Positions 48,693 to 60,799 of a stretch of DNA of 64,000 nucleotides are shown piece after piece; position 1 is the first letter of the stretch; every line of letters begins with the position of its first letter. The translations under genes were made by a program, and so were the position numbers. The notes under the pieces are model-generated. The model worked only from the letters and a program-made list of their open reading frames with translations. It was not told the origin of the DNA and ran no database searches. The stretch comes from Oxytricha trifallax (lineage: Eukaryota > Ciliophora > Spirotrichea > Sporadotrichida > Oxytrichidae), in the NCBI GenBank assembly GCA_000711775.1, contig ARYC01000647.1, positions 62,001-126,000 of the forward strand, read 5' to 3'.

Positions 48693-51015
48693 ATTACTCG
48701 ATAATAAAAATATGACAAATGGGCAACAATAATTACAGGTGTTAGCTTAGAGTAAGTAGCAGAAATGTCAAAAATTCTTTTGCAAAAATCTGTTTAGTTT
48801 GATGAAACTAATTCTGAGTCTAAGCTTACTTTCTAATCTCCGACTAAAGAACTTAGTTTGTGGAAAATTATCTCGCAGGATATAAATGCGATTTGCAGGT
48901 AATTTGCCTCTTTAAAGCTCAAAGTTAAGCCTGTGAAACTAACAAGTCGTTTAGCCTAATTAAAAAATCTTAAGATTTTCTCCATTTATTAGATACTCCC
49001 ATCAAATAGTATCCAGTCTTATTCATCAATTAATACAATTGACTGCTCCCATATATTTAAGAAGTCTTGATTTTCAAGTTAACTTTCAAAAAAATTTTGA
49101 ATTAAATAATAAACTCCAACTTTCTTCTCATACTGATTGGCATTAATGTTGAGACTTAGGCTAGTCACATGTTATTCGAATCTCATTTTATCTCTTCGAA
49201 TCAAGTGATCGTTTTTTCCAATTATAAAGACTGGAGATTGGGAGGATTTAACATATAGAGATGCTTGAGTTGAGCTCAATAAAGTCTTACCAATCCCAAC
49301 CCCTAAGTTAATGAAGTTAAATTTAGAGTCTTCCCAGAATAAGAAATTCAAAACCAACTACTATAAAGAAAGAAAGTCAAAACCTCTAATATGCTATAGC
49401 CTTAAAATCTAATTTGACATTCATAATGCTTTGTCTTGCATAATCTACAAGACCTCTTTGACAGCATTGCAGTATTTATTGAGTCTCTTGAATTAGTTTA
49501 AAAGTCTTCGCTTGTCTTCCTCATTTAAGTCTACAGTTTTATTAGGAATTTGCAATAGTTAATTTAGTTTTGTAAAGTATGCTCTGAAACAATCTTAAAA
49601 TATATATCTTCTTTGTCTCACGCCCTTCTCTTAATAGATACAAGCAAGATTCTTACCGAAATCAGAAATCTCATCTAATTTAATTACCAAAAGTGGATTT
49701 CTCAGTTTCAATTCTTGTAAAAGCTATTATAGATAGAGGGTAAAATCTTCTTGTCAATAAAATCCAATTTCTGAAAAAAAAATGTTCCCCCATTGTTATT
49801 ATAAAATTGTCCAGTTTCTAATAAGAGGATGCACTTGAAAGAGCGAAGATTTAGATAAAATCTTCATCAACATTTATAGGCACATGTCAAATCAGTCTCA
49901 GGCCTTAATCTTCTTTTAGTATTTAAATAAATGGCTTACTCATGCAAAGCAACGTGTTTGAAATCAATCTTACTGCTTAAGAATCAATCTTAAACTACTG
50001 AAATGTTCCTTTCATCAAAGGAATAATACCAATATTAGTCTTATCAAGCTTTGACAACTCATCTTGGCATTTTTGAAGACAGTCCGGCTCATTCATAAAT
50101 ATGTAAGTTGATAAGCCTAGGGCTTGTTTTGTATTTGGTCTCTATGCCAGTAGGATTAGGGCACTCTTAAACAAGGTCTCATCAATTTCAATAATTTCAT
50201 ATTTATAGTAGAGCAACGATGAATCAAAGAGCCTAGTTTTGATCTGAAGATTTACTTAGGCTTTTTGGTTAAGCTCGTAAATTTTTCTAAATATAAACTC
50301 ACAAAAATTCTCTGAGAAAGTACTTTGAGATTCTGAAGAAACTATAACAAACTTTACCTTTTTCGGTTAAACAACCTCCAATTGAGCTCTTGCCTTTCAT
50401 TAGGCTTGAGTATCATATATTCTCTAATGTTGTTGTAAGTTAGCTCTGATTTAATCTTTGCTCCGTAATTTACTTGAGCGTTAAGAGAATCCCTATGATC
50501 ATCGACAATTTGCTGCTCGCTTACATAATTCCTATCCTCGCTGCCACCCTTTGGCACCTCTTTGATCTGGCCAACAAGTTCTTTTATTGGTTTAATTTAT
50601 GCATTCTTTACTGATTTAGCGTTACTTTAAGTGGTTTTGTTTAATATAAATTTGCTTATAAACTTTGCCAGTTCTTTCGAACCAATATGGAGCTTGAACT
50701 CCTCCAGTTCTATAATTTTACTGTCATAGCTGTGAACTGGCAGTATAAGCTTCGCTTTGTCAATTAATTCTGGGTATTCAACTCCTTCATACTTAGGTTT
50801 TCTCCTCTTTTGCTTTTGCTTATTGCCATGTAAGCTTCATTGCTTTGGTGTACTTATTTCTAAGATGATATAGAACTTTATAGTTCTACTTTATTAGGAG
50901 AATCATGATCATCTATGGTTTAAGAGTAATCTTTCATGATATTCTCTGGACAAACTTCTTCATTTTGAGAATTATTGGATTTTACAAGTTAGGCGGGTTG
51001 TAAAAGCCTCATCAT
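48693..51015 (-). pseudogene. SecA-like ATPase, N-terminal and motor-domain part
   Basis: ATG at 51015 begins MMRLLQPAQLVKSNNSQNEE. After a frame change the sequence includes KAKLILPVHSYDSKIIELEE, KELVGQIKEVPKGGSEDRNY, KFVIVSSESQSTFSENFCEF and, further on, LVIKLDEISDFGKNL. The motor domain at about 49330-48720 reads LGVGIGKTLLSSTQAS (Walker A, G-x-G-x-G-K-T), FIIGKNDHLIRRDKMRFEQH (SecA V-T-V-N-D-Y-L-A-x-R-D), then SIVLIDEQDWILFDG (Walker B, where SecA has a D-E-x-D-S-I-L-I-D) and RLVSFTGLTLSF. The order is that of SecA nucleotide-binding domain 1. At least four frame changes are present. The composite foldback/Merlin insertion begins right after this domain. Confidence 0.7.
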
Positions 51016-52690
51016 TTGGGCGGCTGATTTAAGTGATTAAATATTTAAAACTAACAGTCTTAATTAAAAAAGGCGCTTTAATTATAATTCTTAATAACTT
51101 ATTGCTATTCTTAATTCAAATATAGCCATATTAGGAGTCCTTTCTCTCAAAATATATATTTAGGAATTCTTTTGAGGTGTGAGCTATTCATATCTGAGAT
51201 TAAGGTACTCCTTGAGATAAAATTCAAAATTTCATGAGTTGCCTAAGAAAGCTGAGCTATATCTCAACAAGAAATAAAAACCATAATCTATTGAGAATTG
51301 CTGGGGCACTTTTTAATTAAAATAACAAGGGCCTTAAATAGTTATTGATCTTATATAGCGATTATATTAATACTAGGATGCAACTCCATTCTTTAAAAAG
51401 TTACTCTTTGGCTTACAATAAAATAACATTTTTATAAATGGCAAAGTGAGCAATAATTGCTCTTCGGGCTAATTAAGAACTAGTAAGACAACTTAATGAT
51501 AATAAAATAATTAATCCTAGTTTAATAGAATTAAAGTTAACAATTATCAGGCAGACTGTCCAGATCTAAAGCATCATACAATTACGATAAAAGATCTGAA
51601 TAAAAATTTTAGATTGAATGATCTGAAGTGATGAATTGAAGGAAAAGTACTGATATATATTAAGATAGGAATAATGCTTTGGGACTTATAGTCTTAATTT
51701 TTATTAGATGACTTATATGTTCATTTATTTAATTTAAATTCTCTATTAATTTGACTCATGGGGTTTTATTTAATTTAAAATAATTTAAAAGAATTAATTT
51801 TGAATAATAATGCTGATTAAACGTAGGGCAATATTGGTAAAATATTTTTATTTTAGTTCTAGTTTGAAATTCTTGAATATGAACAATATTATTCGTTTAT
51901 GTAATAGTTATTCGTTTTTTAATTAATTATTTATATTGTTTTAAAAGATTTAATTTTATGTAAAAATATGAACTAACTACTGTGATTTCTCGATAGATAT
52001 ACTTTAAATTGTAATTTATATTAATTAAATGACTTAAATATTAATTTCTTGTAATCACGAATTATTCATCAAATAAATTATAGAACCAAATTATTTCAAA
52101 ATCAATTAACATTTTTAATTTATCTATTCTTTAAAATATTAATTCTAAGTAATTAATTGTTATTTGATTTAAAATGATAATTTATTAAGAAAAAGTTATT
52201 ATGATAATAATGTGAAAGTAAAGAAAATATATATTTTCATTAATTCATCAATTAATTATTATTAAAAATATATAAATTACTAAAAATTTGATTTAAATAA
52301 GAAATGAAAATTATGAAATGCAAAATCAAATATTAAAAAGGATAATTATTGATATTTAATAATTTTATAGTAAACTAAAATACTAGTAATTTGGATAAAA
52401 AACAATTTTAATTTCGCCTTATTAACATCAACCGTTATAGTTCCAACAATTTTATATCTAGTCCTATTTAATTAATTTCAATATTGTTTCCTATTGAAAT
52501 CAGTAATTCCTCAAACTCCAGTCAAGTCTAATTTAAAAAAATATATAAATAAAACTGATAATTAGCGGGGTGGCACATTATAGAAGTTTGATATCGAATA
52601 ATCTTCTCAAGGTAATATATGTGAGGGAATTATTTTAAGCAATTACTCATTTTCAAGAGAGCTGAGACACCATTAAAAGTGCTACTATCG
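51016..52690. other. AT-rich stretch, no gene seen
   Basis: No frame is protein-like. Probably IES-like. Confidence 0.4.
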
Positions 52691-53806
52691 CATAGATGAC
52701 ATAATAAGCTTTTGTAAAAATGCCCAAACCAAAATATCACCTCAATCTGATTATAACTACACCCTCTTAGATATTAAAAGATTAATTCAAACTTATTTAT
52801 GGTAGTTCTTGCTAGTTTATGACACGTGACTAATGCTATTGAAGCCCATATTTATTTTAAAGCTGCGTGCATAAATGCAATGAAAGAAATTACAAAATAT
52901 ATACAAAGCTTTGAATCCACTGGTTCACACAAAGCATAGATCATTTTTCGAATTGATAGAGGAACTATTATAGACAGTAGTGCTTGAAAAAACCATTCGT
53001 TGTTTTACTTAGGAATCTTCTGGTAATGGTTGAGAGACTTAAGAATTCATTCAAGCCAAATTAGAAAATACCCTATTATTAGCAAAATAACTATCAAGTT
53101 AATAGGAGTAGTCATCATACAAATAGCATCTAGTGAAATAACATACAGCCACCTGGAAAACTTCTATGAATAAGATGGAAATCCAATTTATGTTCAGGAA
53201 TATTGCCACTAAATTTTTCAAAAGAAGCAGTTTTATAAAAGGTTATTTATCTAGGCTCATGGGATAAGATAATTGTCTGAGTTGGACATTACCTATGTCA
53301 ATTCAAAGAAATTTGAATAATGGATTGAAAACTTTACAGAACAAAGATTTTTTAGAAATTTTGTTTGTAATATGCAAATTTTTAATAACATTTAAATAAA
53401 GCCAAATTAATCTTGATATAATTAAATGCTAAATTATTAAAACTATTGTAATTGAAGATAAGTGATAGCATATTGCATGATGAATGTCGAGTAATTTTAA
53501 AAAATAGCACATAAAGATAAGAAAGGTAATAAAAGAGTAGTTTAGAACAGTGATCATCAATCAAGACACTCAGCCCTATGTTTCTGATCCTAATAATTAA
53601 GTGGAGTTCTCTCTGCAATATTCAACAATATCTCAGATGAACTCCTCCCCTAGTCTTAGTTCTGGAATACCTTTGCTCCTCCTACAGACTAAGAAATATA
53701 AGTAATGTTCAGAAAGAGTATCACTACAGTGAGTTACATAAACTCAGAAACAAGAACTGCTAGAATTTATTGTGAAAATAGGTTTAACTTTATAATCAGC
53801 TGCTGA
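52690..53806 (+). pseudogene. Unidentified plus-strand gene
   Basis: Blocks in order are ISFCKNAQTKISPQSDYNYT, LLDIKRLIQTYLWQFLLVYD, EAHIYFKAACINAMKEITKY, FESTGSHKAQIIFRIDRGTI, then an in-frame TGA, NPIYVQEYCHQIFQKKQFYK, ELDITYVNSKKFEQWIENFT and, near the end, TQPYVSDPNNQVEFSLQYST. The middle stays in one frame for about 180 codons with a single TGA. I considered dynein and AAA proteins but the motifs are not there. Function unknown. Confidence 0.45.
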
Positions 53807-54209
53807 TTAGAGAGATTTTAAGTTTACAGATAATTTCATTAAATATAAATTAAATATCAGAATGGGTATTTTAAAGATAAAAGTATTATATATATAAATT
53901 AATAATTTTCATCATTATATTAATTTCAACTTTTTATTATAAACTCTTATAAGATTAAAGTAATTAATTTCTTCAATATTTATATTAATGATAAGTATTT
54001 ATTTTACAATTCATATAAAATTTCTTTTTTTATATTTTTAAAATAATGCAAGTCAAAAAGGAATCTAGTAATAACTTACTTCCTTTAATAAGGGCATATA
54101 TAAACAGATTTTCGGCTAGGCAAAGGATAACAAAAGCAATTAAACATTTATTAATTAGGAATTAATTATTAAGAAAGTAATTAGAAAAAGGACAAAAATT
54201 ATTTCAAGA

Positions 54210-54227
54210 TTTATATTGTCCAGATTG
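54210..54227 (+). repeat. 18 bp direct repeat, left copy
   Basis: TTTATATTGTCCAGATTG is identical to the copy at 55129-55146 and in the same orientation. The two bracket the Ulp1-like segment B. See findings. Confidence 0.85.
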
Positions 54228-54282
54228 TTTGTTTTTTTGTTTGTTAGTAACTTGAGGTAAATTAAAATGTAAGAAATACAAC

Positions 54283-55146
54283 AACTTCGTATGTATATAA
54301 ATGTGTTTACTGAGAACTATTCTAAGTGGAAGGTGCAAGTTGATGCGATTCTCTGCGATTCTCCGCTCATTCATTTCTGAATCTTTTGTCTCAGTTCTTC
54401 TTATTTGTCTATAGGACCTTCTTCTTTTCTTGTATATTTGTTTGCATCTTTGTTGCTTCTCTTGGTTTGGTTTTGTCGATCTCTAGTTGATTGGCTGCTT
54501 CTTTCTTCTCCTCCTCATTCATTGGTGGATGACTTGATTTGTCGCTAAATAGCACATTCTCCAACTCTGACATGATCTCATTCAGTTCAATGATGTTGCC
54601 CTCGAACTTCTCAAATTATCATTCTAATAGTTCTGACTGCCACTCATTTCTTAAAATCATTTCTTCCCATCTTTCTTCTTAATAGCTTTGTCTAACATTC
54701 TCTGATCCCATCTCCAAGTTTACTTGGCTCCAGATAAGCAGCTCTTCTGTTCCATATTCCTCTCAGCTTCCTACTCTTAAATAGTGAGTCCTGATTTTCC
54801 AATCTCCATCTAGTTATACCCAACTTCCAGGTTGAACATCAAATAGTACCTTTGCATGTTTAACCAGTCCTTGGAGAATATCTGGAATATTGGTTCTCCA
54901 GTGATTTCTAATGCCACGTGGTATGTGATCAGCAGGGCCATTAACCCACAATCTTGAGGGTAAGTTACCTAGTTTACATCCTGCTTGTTCACTAGGCTCT
55001 CCACTTTGTACGATGGTCCCATAATCCCTTCCATCAGTTCGTTTATCTGATTCACAAATTTCTGGATCAACACCAAACTGCCTATCTACCTTCTCGATCT
55101 TAAATCTCCAGCTTCTTAGATCTAATCTTTTATATTGTCCAGATTG
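54283..55146 (-). pseudogene. Ulp1/C48-like homologue, segment B (peptidase C-terminal half and tail)
   Basis: The segment begins at 55146 with QSGQYKRLDLRSWRFKIEK, which aligns with SCQSNFKNFRNWVALKIEK of copy A with the same spacing to the tryptophan. It continues in other frames with INELMEGIMGPSYKVESL, QDCGLMALLITYHVALEITG (catalytic-type cysteine in DCG), PIFQIFSKDWLNMQRYYLMF and an acidic coiled tail (GNIIELNEIMSELENVLFSD) to TGA 54391-54393, with conserved bases ACGAAGTTGT near 54283. The residue before the tryptophan is S. The upstream half of the domain is absent: the homology starts abruptly at 55146. Two or more frame changes are present. Confidence 0.7.
55129..55146 (+). repeat. 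18 bp direct repeat, right copy
   Basis: TTTATATTGTCCAGATTG; it is also the start of the coding homology of segment B (its complement encodes QSGQY). Confidence 0.85.
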
Positions 55147-56550
55147 CAAATTATATTAAATATTTTGTTGTTGTTTACTATTTTTAAAAATCTATATTTA
55201 ATTAATACTTTAAATGAAATGTGTTAAATTTGATAAGAAAAAAGAAAAGAAAGGCATGCATTATTTTTAGTATTTTAGAATCTGATTAATGATATCAATT
55301 ATTATAATTATAGCAAATTAATTGCTATAAAATTTATTACAAATAGATTTAGAACAAAAAACACTTTAAAATGATGAGTTCTTACATGATCTTAATAAAA
55401 ATAAAAACCCAACAATATATATTGAAAAGATTATAAGAAATTGCAAGAGATTAACACAATAAGTATATTATTAGTATTGTAACTTAATTTAAATAAAAAT
55501 GGAAATATTAATAATAATTAAAAAGTTTAATGGAATATTGGGTGTCAACCATTATTTGTTTTGTTTTTTATAATCTCTAAAAATGTAAAATATGAAAGTT
55601 AAATTTTGGACTTTTATATATTATGCAGCAGAACAGTCGAAATATGAAGAAGCAACTCTTTCATCTTAATTACTTTTTAACTGCCAAATTTTGTGTAGAT
55701 CTACTCAATTATTGGTATTATTAAACAAGACAAGACAGTCATAGCTTCTTTAGTTTATCTTATCTCTGATAATTATGTATTTATCCGATATAAAATTGAA
55801 AAATTTAATTGATATGAGATCTATCTGTAATGCCAGGAAATAACACAATTAATAATTTAATTATAACTTAAAGCCAATTACTATAAATTTAATGAAACTG
55901 TGTTAATATCATACAAATATAATACTTTGTTCAAAATCATCCTCAGTATTACTCTTTAAGAAGATATGATAATAATCGAATGAATAAGAAAGCTAATTAT
56001 GGTCCAAAATTAAACAAGATTTTAACATTTTATTAGATTACTTACATTTAATATATGCAGCTTTTGCAAGATAATATTTCGATAAACATTATTATTTATA
56101 TTTGTACATATTCTTTTTTTTCTTTTTTAAATGTCAAAATTAATGATTAATTTGTATGTGCTGAGAGGAATAATTTTGAAAGATACTCAACTTAAGCTTT
56201 TTATTATGAATTTGAGGTTATATATTCTGAAGATACAGGCAAAGAAATCTTTTCAGTGATTGTATGAGCGCAACGCTAAAGAGAATTGAATTAGAGAAAT
56301 TATTGAATATAAAATTAAATCGAATACACTTATATTATCATAGTTAATATAAATATATGATGATCAATTATCAATGTTGTTTTTTTAATATTAAAGAAGT
56401 TAACTTCAAAGGAAATGATTTAAATTAAAGCTGATCTAATTACTGTAAACTGTATTTTAATTTAGATTTATGATAAGTAAAATGAAAACTAGATGATTAA
56501 TATAATTTAATAAACAGTAGGAAGAATAGTTATTAAAATCATCAAGAATG
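55147..56550. other. AT-rich stretch, no gene seen
   Basis: No protein-like frame was found. Probably IES-like. Confidence 0.4.
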
Positions 56551-56556
56551 GAAATC

Positions 56557-56784
56557 TCATAAAAACAGTTTCATCATTCCATTTATCTTCATAACATTTC
56601 CATCAGTGTAAATAAGTCTACTTTTTTCCTGCATTAGAGCGCTTATCCAAATCATCGGTGAGCTACCTACTCTACTCTTACCAGACGGGCTCTGTAAGAA
56701 AAAATAATTTTCAGATATATATTTTGTAACATTTGTTGTGAGTGAACAGTCTCCATCAACATCACCATCAAAAGGTTTGTACAT
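56557..56784 (-). CDS. Small unidentified coding segment
   Basis: ATG at 56784 gives MYKPFDGDVDGDCSLTTNVT, then SENYFFLQSPSGKSRVGSSP and a TAA-read-through end. About 75 codons with a natural composition in a very AT-rich setting. It may be the first coding segment of a gene whose remainder lies elsewhere. No family is recognised. Confidence 0.35.
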   Translation of the reverse strand: MYKPFDGDVDGDCSLTTNVTKYISENYFFLQSPSGKSRVGSSPMIWISALMQEKSRLIYTDGNVMKINGMMKLFL

Positions 56785-57196
56785 CGTAATTATAAATTTA
56801 TATTTACCAATTTTCGATTATTTATCATTATTTCTTAATATCATTATTCCAGAATCGAGTGTACTTTATTAGTAATAAGGAGCTAACGCTTTACAATTAG
56901 TATATAATAAATTTATTTTAAAATTCTTAATTATAACTTATTCAATTTTTTATCATATTAGTAATAAGTTATGCATATCAATCATTTAATGGCAAAATAA
57001 ATTAAATTTATTATAATAGAGTTAAAAGTTTTATTATACAAAGTGCTCATTAAATAAATTACATAATTTATTTGTACTAATATTACTGACAATCATAAAT
57101 AATAATTTTCTCTTAGTTTAATTATTTTCCTTGTTTTAATCATATAAATCCAAATATGATAGTCAGTAACTTTAGGTAATTAAAAATAATTGAAAT

Positions 57197-58047
57197 TCAC
57201 AACTTCGTACAAATAAACTGCAGCTCGATAATAACAATATTTGAGAGTATATATATTAGTTGCGATGCCTGTTTCACTATGTTTCCTCCTTGTTCATTAT
57301 CTTCACTTCGTGACATTTCCTTTTTCATCTTCTTTCTTCTCTCTGAGTCTGATTGTTGCATTTCCCTTCATGTCCTCATCTTGGATACTGGTATGTCGCG
57401 TTGTTCAGCATCATTCACAATATCTGATTTGTTTTATTTGCTGTTGACATGTAGATCTCCACTTCTGAGACCTCTTCGCCCATTTCGCTGAATTTTCCTT
57501 CAAGCTCGAGATATTCTTAGTCTAAAGATACTCTGGGCGTGCCTCAGAGAACCAATTCGTCCCAATTGCCAATTTTAGAGTTGAACAAAGACGGCACTAT
57601 CTCTTCGTCTGCTTTTGCCACATCATCATGCTTTTTCACTCGATGTCTCATGTCACTTCTTCTTCTTTAGTGTCACTCCCGACCTTCCAATTTCCATTTT
57701 CATGTATCAAACTTCCAAGTTGAACATAGCATAGTACCTCTGACTGTTAATCCAGTCCTTTGCGAATATCTGGAAGACTGGCTCACTCTGTAGTTCTAGA
57801 GCTAGATGATTTATTATTAACATCGCCATCAATCCGCAATTATCTGGGTCAATGACTTGGTTGCTTTCATTTTTGATTTCAATCTTGTTAGTTTTGAACT
57901 CCTTCCCAATGGTACCTTCAATGAACTCACACAATTGCCTTTGGTATCTTTGAATTATCGCCCAACTTCCTATCGCTTTCCTTGAGTCATAAAAATCTCC
58001 ATTTTATTTGAGTCTCTCTCGATCTTTGCCACTGCCCATTTCTAGCA
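57197..58047 (-). pseudogene. Ulp1/C48-like gene, downstream segment C
   Basis: From the CTAGCA junction at 58042-58047 the minus strand reads CQKWAVAKIERDSNKMEIF, then after a frame change FYDSRKAIGSWAIIQRYQRQ (catalytic-type D in YDS), LCEFIEGTIGKEFKTNKIEI, DPDNCGLMAMLIINHLALEL (cysteine in NCG), EPVFQIFAKDWINSQRYYAM and MEIGRSGVTL. The tail includes EEIVPSLFNSKIGNWDEL and SEMGEEVSEVEIYMSTANKT, then a K/E-rich end to TGA at about 57197, beside the same ACGAAGTTGT bases as in segment B. The residue before the tryptophan is K, not H. It is the continuation of segment D (62935-64000). Confidence 0.72.
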
Positions 58048-58180
58048 TTTATCAAATTATTTTTGAATTAGTAGGTTGTAGAAATAACTATTTTAATTTC
58101 ATCATTCTCATTATTAGAATATGGTGACTATAAAATATTATAATTAATTAATAAAAATGTTTTAAATAAATATTGTCATA

Positions 58181-58228
58181 AAAAGTGGGGCAAAAATAGC
58201 AAATTTTTCTTACTTTTGCCCCACTTTT
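58181..58228. repeat. Perfect 15 bp hairpin
   Basis: AAAAGTGGGGCAAAA at 58181-58195 pairs perfectly with TTTTGCCCCACTTTT at 58214-58228, with an 18-base AT-rich loop. A related TTTTGCCCCACT occurs at 25019. Function unknown; it could be a tiny foldback remnant. Confidence 0.8.
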
Positions 58229-58568
58229 AGAAAAGTTTAACTTTTATATTTTTATTCTTAAATTTATTAATAAAATTGGCATTTATGTACTTTACTTGTT
58301 TACTTTATGTATAAGATTTATCTGTTTATAATTAAAAAAGTCTGTAAGTTTTTCATAAATTTTAATTGAAATTCCGTTATCTCTAATTTATATATATATC
58401 TATATGTCTTAACGATATAAATTTTTAATAATCAAGATTCTATGATAAGATTTAAAAAGAGGTCAGAAAATATTCAAAATTAACTATCATTTTTATTATT
58501 ATGATGTACTTTGTGTTTTAATAATCAATGTAAATAGATCAATAATTAATTAAAATGCACTATTAAAC

Positions 58569-58595
58569 ATATATATATATATATATATATATATA
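58569..58595. repeat. TA dinucleotide microsatellite
   Basis: About 13 TA units, 46 bases outside the left end of the TBE. Confidence 0.95.
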
Positions 58596-58641
58596 GGATA
58601 AGTATATGTATATAAATGAGCGATAATCAACAAACAATATT

Positions 58642-58726
58642 CAAAACCCCAAAACCCCTTAGTGAGGTTTATAAGTGCTTTGATTAGTAGGGTAAAGTTG
58701 GGGTTTTATTAGGGTTAGTAGAGAAA
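58642..58726 (+). repeat. TBE left terminal inverted repeat
   Basis: Starts with 17 bases of telomere-type repeat followed by TTAGTGAGGTTTATAAGTGC and further matching sequence including a second internal GGGGTTTT. Confidence 0.96.
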
Positions 58727-58780
58727 ACGCAAGTTTAATGAGACTTTAATATGTATTTAATGAGTATTAGTTTAATTATA

Positions 58781-60230
58781 TCACACGAATTTTACTTGCT
58801 TGTCTTTGTTGTATCTCTTGAATCTCGCTTTCTTTAGTGGTTCGAGCATATCGTCTAAGGATTGTCTTGGATATGCTGGAGCTCTTACTATTATCTTCTC
58901 TACAATCTTCTTTATTTCTTAGCATACATCATCTTGTTTTATGTGCTTCTCAGCTAGATTTATTGATTATTTTTCATATTTTGTATTAATGTAAGTCATG
59001 CTTTCCATATCGCACTCTAAAATTATTGCAGCTACTGCCCAAACATCCCACTAAATAGAGCCATTAGTCCATTTCTCTCTGATTGGGAAGTAACCTGGAG
59101 TACCAAGAACCTTTGCTAAGGTTACAATCTCTTATCTTAAGGCTCTATTAAAATCGATTACAACTACTTCTAAAGGGCAAAGGTTTAGCATAACATTTTC
59201 AGGCTTCAAATCTCTATGAACGTATCCAAGCTCGTGAAGTTCCTAAACACCCTTTATCATATTAGATAGAATATCATTCAAGTCATCTGGGTATCTGTTT
59301 TAATATAGATAATCTCGGAGAGTCATTTCAAACTTTTTTAGCCTTAGTGCGATGAAACCAAACCCTAAAATAACACCATCTAGCTTGAGCAAATTCTTGC
59401 AATCTTTTTTCTAAGCCTCTCTAAGTACAATATATTCGTTAGCAAACTCATTTTGATACTGCTCGTTTTTAAGGAGATAGCTGAAAGGATATACCTTGTA
59501 GGCATAGTCATCAACCACTATGAGTTTTGCTTTAGCAGGTACGTTTATATGTAAGTAGTTTTCAATACAACTGCTAAGGTCTACTGCATTTAGTGCAGGA
59601 ATATACATGGCTCTCTCTTAAAAGCATGCTGAAAAGACATTACCAGCAGGTTGATTCATTAATTCTATTCGCTTCTGCCTCTTGAGCTTCTCCTGTTGTT
59701 CTTTTTAAGTCTCAAGATTATTAGATTTTCTTTTAGCGGGCACTAATTTCTAAGTCTCTTTATCTTAAATCAAGAACTCACTTAGGTGATGCTTCTGCAT
59801 ATGTTTCTTAACTTTAGCTGAGTGAGTATAAGACTTCTCACAAGTCGTGCACTAGTACCTGCCATCGACCTTATCATGCTTAAAATACACCTTAGCTTTC
59901 CCAGAGTGAACCTCTTTCATATGTCTCTTCAAACTGGAATCAGTAGAGAAAAAATTTTAGCAGTCTTAGCATTCAAAAGTTTTAATCCTTTAAATCTGAA
60001 GCTGTTCCTTTTCTTCCTCAACATCTTTTATTAATGTTTAAACTTCTATTTCAGCTTTCTGTTTCATGTTTTAAACCTATATAATAAAAACCTGTGCTTC
60101 AAACTCAAGAGCTCTTAACTCTACTTCCCTCTCAATATAAATAACTTCTTGCTTTTTAGTGGTGCCAAAGTTTAGCTATGATTAACCATGTGCCAAGAGA
60201 GATTGCTTTACGATTTAAGTTAGCCGCCAT
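58781..60230 (-). CDS. TBE 57 kDa-type protein: C2H2 zinc fingers plus protein-kinase domain
   Basis: One frame is open without TGA from about 60230 to the stop at 58781-58783. A coiled, E/K/Q-rich N-terminal part is followed by two C2H2 fingers: C-x2-C-x12-H-x4-H (FECQDCQNFF...HMKEVH) and C-x2-C-x12-H-x3-H (YQCTTCEKSY...HMQKHH). The kinase-like domain has VHRDLKPENVMLNLCP (catalytic loop), VVVIDFNRAL (D-F-N where D-F-G is usual) and GTPGYFPIREKWTNGSIQWD (activation/P+1 region). The first ATG in this frame is at 60067; another ATG at 60230 (MAANLNRKAISLG) is in a different frame, so the true start needs one frame change or lies at 60067. This combination is diagnostic of TBEs. D-F-N may weaken magnesium binding. 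Confidence 0.88.
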
Positions 60231-60799
60231 GTTTAAATTCAAATTTAAATTTCTATTATAAAGCTCTAATAACCTCTCTAGTTATAGCAACTATGTATAA
60301 GAGTTGGCACTGCAGCACTAATGGCTGATATTGAAGTGTTAGAGCTCAAGTTTATACTTAATTTATAACTATAATTTTTTCTATTTTTATGCTTAATATT
60401 TTTAATTTTGGTACTAACTTAGATAATATTCAGGTTGGTACTGGTACCAATTAAGTTTTGAACCAGATTGGAACTTTTCCATTAAAACCTCACTGGATTA
60501 AATCTAGGTACAAATTAAGTTTTGGTACTATTAAATTGGTACCAATTAAACTTAAACGATTTTAGTACCGGTACTAATTAAATTTAAACAAATTTAGTAC
60601 TAATTTAATGGAACTAAATTGATAAAAATGGAGCTCCATCTCTGAAGTTTGTTACAGCTTCTGCGAACCTTCTCCACGTATCTTTACAGGGTTGACCTCC
60701 TATAAGATGCCCATATTTAATAGTAAGATTTTAAAGGATAGGATCCAGAAGTCTTATATAATTAAAACTTGAAATTCATTAATAGGAAGAGGAACAAAG

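Noticed and set aside
52690-53806. Possible dynein heavy-chain or AAA-protein fragment
   Set aside because: A short stretch (DYNYTLLDIKRLIQTYL) loosely recalls dynein, but no Walker motif or other dynein signature accompanies it.
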